Positions 39,873 through 47,340 of a DNA stretch of 64,000 nt are shown here, piece by piece. The translations under genes were made by a program, and so were the position numbers. The notes under the pieces were generated by a model that was not told where the DNA came from, ran no database searches, and saw only the letters and a program-made list of their open reading frames with translations. Location of the stretch: contig NZ_JAHKPH010000016.1 in the NCBI RefSeq assembly GCF_018860385.1, forward strand, positions 62,001 through 126,000. Reading direction: 5' to 3'. Origin of the DNA: Reinekea forsetii. GTDB taxonomy: Bacteria > Pseudomonadota > Gammaproteobacteria > Pseudomonadales > Natronospirillaceae. The first letter of the stretch is position 1, and each line of letters starts with the position of its first letter.

Positions 39873-41602
39873 CTGTCTAACCTATGGTTCAATTCATCTA
39901 ACTCCTGCTGCCACTGCTGTTGCAACTTAGGTTTTTGGAATTTAGCCTTGCGCTGCTTATCTTCCTCTAAAAGTGACTCGAGTTCGAGAATGCGCTCTAA
40001 TAACATTTCATCATCGGAAAGGGCTGGTTTTTCAACGTTGAGCGGCTCGCTGTGTTTCTCCAATTTAGAACTCGAGGCATGTTCCATTACATCTAAACTT
40101 GCAAAATAATCTTCAGGGTTATGCGTTTCAATAAGTTGCCCATTGCGAATCCACCAGAATCGCGTAGCCACCGTTTCAATGAACCGTTGATCATGGCTGG
40201 TGAATAGCAACGTCATCGACTGTTCCACTAAGTTAGCTTCAAGCTCTTCTTTTCCTTGTAAGTCAATGTGGTTGGTAGGCTCATCCATAATGAGCACATT
40301 CGGTTGATCCAACTGAAAGGTAAGCAATAATAATCTGGCTCGCTCTCCCCCGCTAAGCACATTAACGGCACGATTGTGGTCTTGATAAGGAAAGCCCCAT
40401 TGAATTAAGGTCTGCTTAATATCTTCTTCACTGGCCTGCGACTGTTCACGACACCAATCCATAATCCCAATAGTTTGATTAAATTGTTCGAGCTCTTGAT
40501 CGAAATAACCAATGCGTACATTAGGATTAAAACGAGTACAGCTTTGTTCTCCAACAGGTAATCGAAACACGTTCATGAGATGCTCAATACAACTTGATTT
40601 ACCGGCGCCATTTACGCCTAATAAAGCGATTCGATCTCCCGGTCTCATGACCAGCTCCTCAACGTGAAACAGCGGATCACCAATCGGGTTACAAATGTCT
40701 TGGTTCTCTAGAATTAACACCTGCTTACTGCGTAACAATTCCGCATCGACTTGCAGAGATAATCCTGAGCCCGCCGAAACAAAGGTGTAATCTTGCTCTA
40801 GTTTTTCAGCTCGACGCTCAATGGTTTTGGCTTTCCGAGCCAAGTCTTCATTGTCATAGTCTTTGCCCCATTGCGCTAATCGCTTCGCACTCTTTTTTAA
40901 TTTAGTGACTTCACGCTCTTCGGCTATGCGTTGCTTTTGTGCATCTTCATCCTGTTTTTGTAGGGCTAGTTTTGCTTCACTGTAGGGCAATTTAAACTGA
41001 TACAGCCGTTCATCTCGTAACCAAAAAGTCTTTGTCGTAACGCTATCTAGCAGATCACGATCGTGTGAGATCATTAAAAAACTGGGAGCATCACTTGAAG
41101 ATAAATAGCCTTTTAAGTAATGCATGGCACTAGAGTCCATATGGTTTCCGGGTTCATCGAGCAACAATACTTCTGGATCTTTTATAATGGCACGGGCAAA
41201 TAAGATTAAGTTTTTTTGTCCGCCACTGAGCTGGTCTATTGTGTTTTGCCATAAGCTTTCATCAAACCCAAGCCTGAGTAAAAGAGCTTCCACTACATAT
41301 TGCGAAGTGGCTCTTTCTTCATTAGGTAGCGCATCACATACGCAAGCTAAGACAGACAAGGAACTGATTTCGTCTGGTAAAAACTGCTCAACAACACCGA
41401 CTGTTAGACCACGCTGGCGCAATATTCGGCCATCATCCACACTGTGCCGATCTAACAATAAATTCAACAGCGTCGACTTTCCACAGCCATTATGACCAAC
41501 CACGCCAATGCGATCACCCGAATCGATGTGGCATGACAAATCATTAAACAGACGTTTAGTGCCCGCTTGATACGAAATACTTAAAACTGAAATAAGAGAC
41601 AT
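39869..41602 (-). CDS. ABC-F family ATPase (translation factor/ribosome protection type)
   Basis: 577 residues, two ABC domains in one chain without transmembrane segments: the ABC-F layout, known for ribosome binding at the E site (EttA, Uup, VmlR, Vga). Walker A motifs are GHNGCGKS at 36-43 and GVNGAGKS in the second half. The two signatures are LSGGQKN and LSGGERAR, and Walker B is LLLDEPGNHMD and LIMDEPTNHID. The first is unusual, with Gly in place of Thr. The interdomain linker (~210-275) is long and highly charged, and a coiled-coil tail rich in Gln/Lys follows ~500. It is not one of the four E. coli ABC-Fs that I can name with confidence. It is preceded by a leader ORF and hairpin. Confidence 0.85.
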   Translation of the reverse strand: MSLISVLSISYQAGTKRLFNDLSCHIDSGDRIGVVGHNGCGKSTLLNLLLDRHSVDDGRILRQRGLTVGVVEQFLPDEISSLSVLACVCDALPNEERATSQYVVEALLLRLGFDESLWQNTIDQLSGGQKNLILFARAIIKDPEVLLLDEPGNHMDSSAMHYLKGYLSSSDAPSFLMISHDRDLLDSVTTKTFWLRDERLYQFKLPYSEAKLALQKQDEDAQKQRIAEEREVTKLKKSAKRLAQWGKDYDNEDLARKAKTIERRAEKLEQDYTFVSAGSGLSLQVDAELLRSKQVLILENQDICNPIGDPLFHVEELVMRPGDRIALLGVNGAGKSSCIEHLMNVFRLPVGEQSCTRFNPNVRIGYFDQELEQFNQTIGIMDWCREQSQASEEDIKQTLIQWGFPYQDHNRAVNVLSGGERARLLLLTFQLDQPNVLIMDEPTNHIDLQGKEELEANLVEQSMTLLFTSHDQRFIETVATRFWWIRNGQLIETHNPEDYFASLDVMEHASSSKLEKHSEPLNVEKPALSDDEMLLERILELESLLEEDKQRKAKFQKPKLQQQWQQELDELNHRLDS

Positions 41603-41630
41603 ATAAAACCTATACTGACAAATTACGACA

Positions 41631-41680
41631 GCACAGATGCGGTTTCATGAACCCGATTGTAAGGTGCAGCACATCTGTGC
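41631..41680 (-). promoter_or_regulatory. Inverted-repeat leader structure upstream of the ABC-F gene
   Basis: On the minus strand GCACAGATGT pairs with GCATCTGTGC ten bases long (41671-41680 with 41631-41640, last pair T-G). It encloses a 30-nt loop that holds a smaller GGTT/AACC hairpin. The 5' arm can instead fold on itself (GCACA-GA-TGTGC). The structure starts 2 nt after the leader ORF stop and ends 28 nt before the ABC-F ATG. There is no T run, so it would act by translation or mRNA stability rather than simple termination. Confidence 0.55.
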
Positions 41681-41682
41681 GT

Positions 41683-41769
41683 TTATAAAATAAACGACGA
41701 CAATGCTGCAGAACGGTCTCCGAAGAAAAATGCGTAATCTAATACGCATGTGTTTGCAATTGCTTGCAT
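41683..41769 (-). CDS. Candidate 28-residue leader peptide upstream of ABC-F
   Basis: Small ORF starting MQAIANTCVLDYAFFFGDRS and ending SAALSSFIL. Its ATG at 41769 is preceded by AAGGAGG with 4 nt spacing, the strongest Shine-Dalgarno in this part of the window. It stops 2 nt before the 5' arm of a 10-bp hairpin and 80 nt before the ABC-F gene on the same strand. The centre holds Tyr-Ala-Phe-Phe-Phe. A ribosome stalled near the stop would cover the 5' arm, a layout seen in leader-controlled ABC-F resistance genes. It may also be an ordinary small protein. No homologue is recognised. Confidence 0.5.
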   Translation of the reverse strand: MQAIANTCVLDYAFFFGDRSAALSSFIL

Positions 41770-41825
41770 GGAGCCTCCTTTTTATTTTGACAGCCCACTA
41801 AGGCTTTGTTGATAGGAATTGGACC

Positions 41826-41854
41826 AGTTTAAGTCGTTTCCTAGTAAACAACAA
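41826..41854 (-). promoter_or_regulatory. Weak sigma-70-like promoter for leader ORF and ABC-F
   Basis: Minus-strand TTGTTG (41849-41854) and TAAACT (41826-41831), 17 bp apart, lie 57 nt upstream of the leader ORF start. It is placed in the remnant DNA of the broken reductase gene. It is a consensus match only. Confidence 0.3.
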
Positions 41855-41871
41855 TGCCTTGTAGGGGTTAA

Positions 41872-42191
41872 GTTACTCGCTACGAAACCCGCTTGATTAA
41901 TAATATCTTTTGCTGAGCCAAATGGCGGAGCGTAGCAGAGCTCAACACCTCAAATTTAATACGAATGTCTATATTAAATCGTGCCTTCATAAATACTGGT
42001 GTTTGTACCAACAGCGCTGTTCTTTCTTCGATTTCACCACCAATATGATAAGGTAAACCGCAGTTAGCGAATGAAATAAAGCTGTCTCTTTCAAAATAAT
42101 TTATTTGGGCATCTTCACTTAAACGACGAGCACGTACCGCTGCAGAATCACCACCTGCAACCCCACCAACTTTTAAAATTTTATGAGTCAT
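41872..42191 (-). pseudogene. Internally deleted CoA-disulfide reductase remnant
   Basis: The first ~85 codons are the N-terminus of a CoA-disulfide reductase-type flavoprotein, with GGVAGGDSAA (FAD-binding loop, normally GGASAA) and SFANCGLPYHIGGEI holding the redox Cys. At about 41935 the homology jumps, with a change of frame, to YAPPFGSAKDIINQAGFVASN, the conserved segment found near residue 300 of such enzymes. About 200 codons are thus missing and the reading frame is shifted. The open frame stops at 41880 after 103 codons. A second break seems to follow ASN. This is dead as an enzyme. Its ATG overlaps the extended 5' end of the acyltransferase frame. Confidence 0.85.
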
Positions 42192-42338
42192 AACATTGTA
42201 TCCAAAATACTCAATATTAGAATAGCCTTATATTTAGGATCTCTTATATTGAATCACGTCAATAAACCCATTTTAAATGCCAACTTTCGATCAAAATGGT
42301 ACATTGCGACCTTTCTCACAGGCTTTGTACAGGTGTTA

Positions 42339-43127
42339 ATGTTAGTTCTTAAGTTTATTCGGATATTGTTACTGGTGTTCGTACTGTTGTTTGGTGTCTT
42401 TCTTATTATTATCGCGACCACCATAGATACTTTAGTGAGCAAGAAATGGGCTCAACTTTGGGTGTCTAAACTGTGGTTCCGCTCATTGTTAGCGGTAATG
42501 AATGTACATGTAACCCGTATTGGCGAGGTTCAAGCAGGCGGAACCTTAGTGGCCAGCAATCATATAAGCTGGTTAGACATTCCCGTTTTGGGGAGCGTGT
42601 TGCCTTGTTATTTTTTATCGAAAGCCGAGGTGAAAAACATTCCCATTGTTGGATGGCTTGCACACCGTGGCGGAACCCTCTTTATTAAGCGCGGCAGCGG
42701 ACAAATTGAACAAGTTCGATCTCTCATGAAGGTCTATTTGGATCGTGATCATTGTTTGAGCTTTTTCCCAGAAGCGACGACAGGCGATGGTTTCTCAATT
42801 AGGCAGTTTCACCCTCGGCTTTTTGCAGCGGCCATAGACAGTGACGTACCTGTAATGCCTGTCGCAATTTCTTATCAACTTCACCGCCAATCATCGATCG
42901 AAATCGGATTCGGAGATGAAACCATGGCTTCTAATATTTGGCGAGTCTTGGGCCGATGGAGAACCGATGCAACCGTCCAGCTGTTACCTGTCGTCCAGAC
43001 CAGTGATTTAGAGCGCAAGAGTTTAGCCTACACCTGTATGCACAGCATTGCCGATGCCATTAATATTCCGCACACCCATAGAGGGGTGGGCTTTAAAGCC
43101 CCGCTTCCGGATCGTCACAGTCGATAA
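42339..43127 (+). CDS. PlsC-type 1-acyl-glycerol-3-phosphate acyltransferase
   Basis: 262 residues from ATG 42339, preceded by AGGTG. The frame is open back to 42183, but the extra 52 residues do not resemble the family and would overlap the reductase remnant. Two hydrophobic segments sit at the N-terminus (~1-30). The catalytic HX4D motif is in NHISWLD (~83-89), and the second block FFPEATTGDG (~146-155) matches the FPEGTRS region of PlsC enzymes with changed residues. It is likely a lysophosphatidic or ornithine-lipid acyltransferase; the acceptor cannot be fixed. Its 3' end overlaps the convergent YigZ gene by 35 nt. Confidence 0.8.
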   Translation: MLVLKFIRILLLVFVLLFGVFLIIIATTIDTLVSKKWAQLWVSKLWFRSLLAVMNVHVTRIGEVQAGGTLVASNHISWLDIPVLGSVLPCYFLSKAEVKNIPIVGWLAHRGGTLFIKRGSGQIEQVRSLMKVYLDRDHCLSFFPEATTGDGFSIRQFHPRLFAAAIDSDVPVMPVAISYQLHRQSSIEIGFGDETMASNIWRVLGRWRTDATVQLLPVVQTSDLERKSLAYTCMHSIADAINIPHTHRGVGFKAPLPDRHSR

Positions 43128-43704
43128 CAAGTGCGGAACTGCCAGGGGCAATGCTTTGTAACTGTGAAAGCACCTCAGCACGTGTCGATTCAGATACCGT
43201 TACGACTGCCGATACAGTGCTGGTATATTGAATATTTTCAAGCTCTATAGAAAAAGGTGCTAATACACGCCGAACCTGGCTTTCGAGCGCGAAGTCGAAT
43301 GTCAATTTTAGCGTAAATTTACGCTCAACCTTCACAACATTGGCCAAGGTCATCGCCTGCGCAACAGCGCCACCGTAAGCCCTTGCCAACCCCCCTGCAC
43401 CCAGTTTAATGCCGCCAAAATATCGAACCACAATTGCCATCACATTGATTAAATCGTTATGTGCAATTACGTTAAACATAGGTTTTGCGGCCGTTCCAGA
43501 AGGTTCGCCATCGTCACTTAAACCGCTTGACCCATTCACATAAAATGCGAAACACACATGACGGGCATCAGGGTATTGTTTGCGAATGCTATCTAGACGA
43601 GCTTTAGCATCTTCTGAACTCGCTACAGGCTCTAACCAGGTTAAAAACCGGCTTTTTTTTATCTCAATCTCACAGTAAACAGGCTCAGCCAGTGTTGAAG
43701 GCAT
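43093..43704 (-). CDS. YigZ/IMPACT family protein
   Basis: 203 residues from ATG 43704, which overlaps the stop of the upstream SGNH gene (TAATG). It has the UPF0029 N-terminal domain with the DARHVCFAFYVN and SDDGEPSGTAAKPM motifs, followed by VVVRYFGGIKLGAGGLARAY, all diagnostic for the bacterial YigZ/eukaryotic IMPACT family. The C-terminal domain (~130-203) is the DUF1949 part. IMPACT regulates the kinase GCN2 in eukaryotes; bacterial function is not settled, with some evidence for ribosome-linked roles. Confidence 0.9.
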   Translation of the reverse strand: MPSTLAEPVYCEIEIKKSRFLTWLEPVASSEDAKARLDSIRKQYPDARHVCFAFYVNGSSGLSDDGEPSGTAAKPMFNVIAHNDLINVMAIVVRYFGGIKLGAGGLARAYGGAVAQAMTLANVVKVERKFTLKLTFDFALESQVRRVLAPFSIELENIQYTSTVSAVVTVSESTRAEVLSQLQSIAPGSSALVIDCDDPEAGL

Positions 43705-44300
43705 TAACCAAACCACCACGAGCGATCGTTTGAGACTAGATCGAAAATTTTATCGTAGCCAACATCGTGTGGGTGAACTTTATCACCGGTGGCTAAATCT
43801 CGCTTGTATTCTACGTTATCGGTCAGCGCGTGAAATAAATCAATAAACGCCACATGGTTTTTAGAGCACAAATCACGATATAGACCGTTAAGGCGGCGTA
43901 CTTTACTGTTTCGTTGAGGATCATAAACTGGCGGGAGCCCGACCATAATTAACTTCACATGCCGCCTAGTTTGAGCAATGAGATGCTCCAGCGCTTTTAC
44001 AGAGTCTTGGTTCGACACAATACTTTTATGATCGACCTGCAATGTATCTTCAACACCAAAGCTGAGTATTAAACGATTGTCGGCTCCCTTTTTCATTCTA
44101 GGTACAAGCTCTTTCACTCGTTTAGCAACATCGATTGAAGTTTCTTTAGGGATGCCCAAATTATAATAATTAACAAGACCATGCTCTTGCGTCACATCGG
44201 CGATTAAGCGTCCCGTCCAACCGAGGTTTTTAGAGTCCCCGACGCCTTTTACGAAGCCATCGCCCAAGGCGCAAATATTAATCTCTGTTTCTTTATCCAT
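43704..44300 (-). CDS. SGNH/GDSL-hydrolase-fold protein with degenerate active site
   Basis: 198 residues of the SGNH (GDSL) hydrolase family by overall pattern. Block I reads LGDGFVKGVGD, so the nucleophile Ser of GDS is Gly (codon GGC). Block II NLGIPKETS keeps its Gly. Block III reads FGVEDT where GxND is expected, so the oxyanion Asn is Glu. Block V DKVHPHDVGY keeps the Asp-His pair. Loss of Ser and Asn suggests it is not a normal esterase. It is intact, translationally coupled to the YigZ gene, and divergent from the outer-membrane barrel gene. No signal peptide, so cytoplasmic. Function unknown. Confidence 0.75.
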   Translation of the reverse strand: MDKETEINICALGDGFVKGVGDSKNLGWTGRLIADVTQEHGLVNYYNLGIPKETSIDVAKRVKELVPRMKKGADNRLILSFGVEDTLQVDHKSIVSNQDSVKALEHLIAQTRRHVKLIMVGLPPVYDPQRNSKVRRLNGLYRDLCSKNHVAFIDLFHALTDNVEYKRDLATGDKVHPHDVGYDKIFDLVSNDRSWWFG

Positions 44301-44426
44301 GAATGATCACATTTCGTCATAAGTGTAAAAATTGTAGCCTTGATTGAGTCATTAATACACCAGCATTGACAAGAGATTGCGTACTTAACATAGTAATCCC
44401 CATAAAATAAGAAAACAGGCTCGTTT

Positions 44427-45491
44427 ATGAAAAAGTTATTTCTCGCACCAATAATTTGTATGGCTGCACTGAGCAGCGCAGATTCACTTAAGCCTGCTGC
44501 TTGGGTACCCTTACCTGCCGTAGGCTCAAGCCCGGAAACAGGCTTTCAATACGGTGCTTATGTTATGCGTATTTTTGAGCAAACATCAGCCGAACAACCA
44601 CAAAATCGCTTAGAGCTGCTGTTGCAAGGCACCACCCAAGGCCAATATCAGGCTTACATTTGGCCTAATATGTATTTAGACGGAGGCCTATGGAACCTAA
44701 AAGGAAAATTGGGCGGTCGATACTGGCCAAGTGGTTACTTTGGCCAAGGGAATGAGACTGAAGAAGAGGCCGACCAGTATGCTAATACAACACTAGAAGG
44801 CAGTATTACCGCTAATTATCTCATTACACCTGAAATTCGCATTGGCGCGAGTTTAAGAGTTGAAAACCATGAAATAGAAGACATAGCCGACCCGGATGGC
44901 AGCGAGAGTAGTTTAATTGACACAGGCGTTATTGGTGCAAATGGAGGGCTTTATTCTGGTGTCGGTGCCGAATTGATTTATGACAAACGAGACAACATAG
45001 ATTGGCCAACCCAGGGTAATTTGAGCAAAGCAACTTGGGATTTGTATCCTTCTAGCTTGGGCAGTGAGGCAAATTTCTCTTTATTGAATGCTCGTTCAGC
45101 ACATTATGTCTCGATTGCCGATGATGTGTTAGCCTTTAGCGCGCAATTATCACTGGCCTCCGAAGGTACCCCTTTCACGCATTTACCAAGACCTAGCGGA
45201 GATGGAACCCTACGCGGTGCAAATGGCCAACGCTGGATTGATAACGCTAGCGTGGGGGCACAGGCCGAATTTCGAAAAGCAATTTCAAACCGTTGGGCCG
45301 CGGTTGTCTTTACCGACACGTTCCAAGTTGCTTCAGGTTTAGACCAGTTTGCAGTGTCTGACTTTCATTACAGTATGGGGGGCGGCATTCGATTTGCGAC
45401 AACTCCAGACCGTTTCAATGTCCGTCTGGATGTCGGTTTTGTAGATCTTGAGTCATTTAATTTTGCCATTACTGTGGGTGAAGCGTTTTGA
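44427..45491 (+). CDS. Outer-membrane beta-barrel protein (surface antigen D15/Omp85-like barrel, no POTRA)
   Basis: 354 residues with an N-terminal signal (MKKLFLAPIICMAALSSADS), then regular alternating beta strands. Segments such as GVGAELIYDKRDN and PTQGNLSKA resemble the bacterial surface antigen (Bac_surface_Ag) barrel seen in TamA/BamA-type proteins, in which DxRDxxxxPxxG is typical. There is no room for POTRA domains, so it is a barrel only. The last residue is Phe, the sorting signal of outer-membrane proteins. Its stop codon overlaps the start of the potassium channel gene (TGATG). The job is unknown. Confidence 0.72.
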   Translation: MKKLFLAPIICMAALSSADSLKPAAWVPLPAVGSSPETGFQYGAYVMRIFEQTSAEQPQNRLELLLQGTTQGQYQAYIWPNMYLDGGLWNLKGKLGGRYWPSGYFGQGNETEEEADQYANTTLEGSITANYLITPEIRIGASLRVENHEIEDIADPDGSESSLIDTGVIGANGGLYSGVGAELIYDKRDNIDWPTQGNLSKATWDLYPSSLGSEANFSLLNARSAHYVSIADDVLAFSAQLSLASEGTPFTHLPRPSGDGTLRGANGQRWIDNASVGAQAEFRKAISNRWAAVVFTDTFQVASGLDQFAVSDFHYSMGGGIRFATTPDRFNVRLDVGFVDLESFNFAITVGEAF

Positions 45492-46351
45492 TGGATGAAC
45501 TGCGTACCAGTAAATTTCATGTATTGAAATCCGATACTGAGCCAATGGCTCAGTGGCGTATCACATTAAATGACATTATTTTTGGTGCTGAATCAAAGCC
45601 AGGTAAAACTTTCGACATTATTCTAATCATTGCCATTTTATTAAGTGTGTCGGCCGTCATCCTTGAGAGCATTGTCTCTATCAACACCCCGCTTGGTAAA
45701 AACTTATATATTGTCGAGTGGGTGTTTACCATTGCCTTTACCGTTGAATACGGTTTGCGATTAGTTTGCGTTCGACATCCGTTGAAATATGCGTTGAGCT
45801 TTTATGGCCTCATCGATTTGCTGTCTATTATTCCAACCTACTTATCACTGTTGGTTCCGGGCGCGAATTCGTTGCTGGTTATTCGAATATTCCGAATTTT
45901 ACGAGTCTTTCGAATTTTAAAATTGTTCCACTATATTCGCGAAGCAGAAACTTTAGCCGAAGCCATGGTCGCGGGTCGTCGCAAGATCATGGTGTTCTTA
46001 TATTTTATCTGCACTCTCGTGGTTGTGTTCGGCTGCGTCATGTATTTGGTGGAAGGCTCCGTCAATGGTTTTACCTCCATCCCACGCAGTATTTATTGGG
46101 CAATTGTAACCATGACCACCGTCGGTTATGGGGATCTAACACCGACAACGGCTTTTGGGCAGCTCATCGCCTCTATGATGATGATTATTGGCTACGCTGT
46201 CATTGCAGTACCTACGGGCATCTACACCGCTGAGTTATCTAAGGCCATTGTACGAAAACGCGATGTTCGAGGGTGTATCGGTTGCGGTAAAAACGGCCAT
46301 GAAGTTGAATCAGATTTCTGTCGATATTGTGGCGAGAAGTTGCCTGAGTGA
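45491..46351 (+). CDS. Voltage-gated-type potassium channel with C-terminal zinc ribbon
   Basis: 286 residues from ATG 45491, coupled to the barrel gene by a one-base overlap. Six helices fit the Ion_trans layout. S4 is VIRIFRILRVFRILKLFHY, with Arg or Lys every third residue as in voltage sensors. The pore filter TMTTVGYGDLTP is the potassium signature. The last 27 residues hold CIGCGKNGHEVESDFCRYC, a Cys4 zinc-ribbon motif (CxxC...CxxC), unusual as a tail of such a channel. Gating by voltage is inferred from S4 only; the ribbon may bind metal or a partner in the cytoplasm. Confidence 0.88.
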   Translation: MDELRTSKFHVLKSDTEPMAQWRITLNDIIFGAESKPGKTFDIILIIAILLSVSAVILESIVSINTPLGKNLYIVEWVFTIAFTVEYGLRLVCVRHPLKYALSFYGLIDLLSIIPTYLSLLVPGANSLLVIRIFRILRVFRILKLFHYIREAETLAEAMVAGRRKIMVFLYFICTLVVVFGCVMYLVEGSVNGFTSIPRSIYWAIVTMTTVGYGDLTPTTAFGQLIASMMMIIGYAVIAVPTGIYTAELSKAIVRKRDVRGCIGCGKNGHEVESDFCRYCGEKLPE

Positions 46352-46440
46352 ACGGCTCTACTGGGAGAGGTTATTCAGCAAGCTGACTTGGCTGAGTTAC
46401 CGTGAAAAGAGTGGCGCTGAAAAACCATGCATGAGGGTCG

Positions 46441-46462
46441 TTATTGGCATCTATGCCAATAA
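46441..46462 (+). terminator. Palindrome downstream of the potassium channel gene
   Basis: TTATTGGCAT and ATGCCAATAA, 10-bp arms two bases apart (46441-46450, 46453-46462), lie 90 bp after the channel stop, with TATTTTTAG 8 nt later. It may be the terminator of the channel transcript or a palindromic operator-like site. The remainder of the 203-bp gap is unremarkable. Confidence 0.45.
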
Positions 46463-46554
46463 TGGTCCTATTTTTAGCTACACCTCAGTTTCAATGCTTA
46501 GTGCTATCGTATTTTTGAAATCAAATTTAATAAGATTATCAGGCATTACTCGAA

Positions 46555-47340
46555 TTATTTTAATTGAGAAACAATTCCAAACAATTTTTGAGTATTTAAC
46601 CTGGTTTGGTTCTGAAGTTCGTCCAAGGTGATCGATTTCTGCTCGGCCAATGTTTCAGCCACCCGCAACAAATCTAAAAGAGGGTTGGCTTCGGTTAAAG
46701 GTTGCGAAGTCATGAAGGGTGCGTCAGTTTCTAGCAATATTTTTTCAGCCGGCAGTCTACTGACGGCTTGGAGCGTTTTAGGTGATTTCAATATCATGGG
46801 GCCAACGCCTATGTGCAACCCTAACGCGATATAACTTTGCGCGAGTTCGGCGTTACCCGTAAACGCGTGAACAACGCCACGATGAATGCCATGCTTTTTC
46901 AACAATTGAAGCATGTCGTTATGCGCTTTTACGCAATGCAGAATGACGGGAAGCTCGTTATGTTTTGCGAGTTCAAGCTGGCCTTCAAAGGCTTCTAACT
47001 GAAGTAATTTCTCTGGTCGAGGCGTCTTACCTTGATAGTAATCTAACCCTATTTCACCAACGGCTACTGCGGGTTGATTTTTTAGCCATTGCTCTAAAGC
47101 CTCAATGTCTTGAGTTGGATTAGTAACATACCAAGGGTGTGTGCCAGCGGCATAGAATACTTGTGGAGAGCGGATGGTGGATGCGTCTTTCCATTGCGCG
47201 GGCATCGTTCCTGGAATGACAAACGATTCAATCTGATGCTGGGCAGCCTCTTCTAGGTTTTGATCTAAGTTTGATAGGTCATTGAGATGGCAGTGACTGT
47301 CTATCCAGCCACCGCCGACTTTAAACTCAGTAGTAGGCAT
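46555..47340 (-). CDS. TatD-family metal-dependent hydrolase (YjjV-like)
   Basis: 261 residues from ATG 47340, where homology begins; the frame is open 17 codons upstream, inside the DUF2799 gene. It has the amidohydrolase fold of TatD DNases. Metal-site motifs are IDSHCHLNDLSN (HxH), GEIGLDYY, the HCVKAHNDM block and HAFTGNAEL, and LLETDAPFM near the C-terminus. TatD enzymes cut DNA 3'-5' or act in repair. It overlaps the 3' end of the lipoprotein gene by 14 nt. Confidence 0.88.
   Translation of the reverse strand: MPTTEFKVGGGWIDSHCHLNDLSNLDQNLEEAAQHQIESFVIPGTMPAQWKDASTIRSPQVFYAAGTHPWYVTNPTQDIEALEQWLKNQPAVAVGEIGLDYYQGKTPRPEKLLQLEAFEGQLELAKHNELPVILHCVKAHNDMLQLLKKHGIHRGVVHAFTGNAELAQSYIALGLHIGVGPMILKSPKTLQAVSRLPAEKILLETDAPFMTSQPLTEANPLLDLLRVAETLAEQKSITLDELQNQTRLNTQKLFGIVSQLK

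Noticed and set aside
41801-41820. GGCTTTGTTGATAGG resembling the terminal repeat of IS903/IS5-type elements
   Set aside because: Only about 10 bases match, there is no transposase, no second end and no target duplication. It may be a coincidence in the reductase debris.
42183-42338. Extended N-terminus of the acyltransferase from ATG 42183
   Set aside because: The added 52 residues do not resemble PlsC proteins and would overlap the divergent reductase remnant. ATG 42339 gives the usual family length.
46188-46631. 147-codon open frame after the channel gene
   Set aside because: Overlaps the channel's 3' end in another frame and the antisense of tatD; composition and lack of family features mark it as a shadow.
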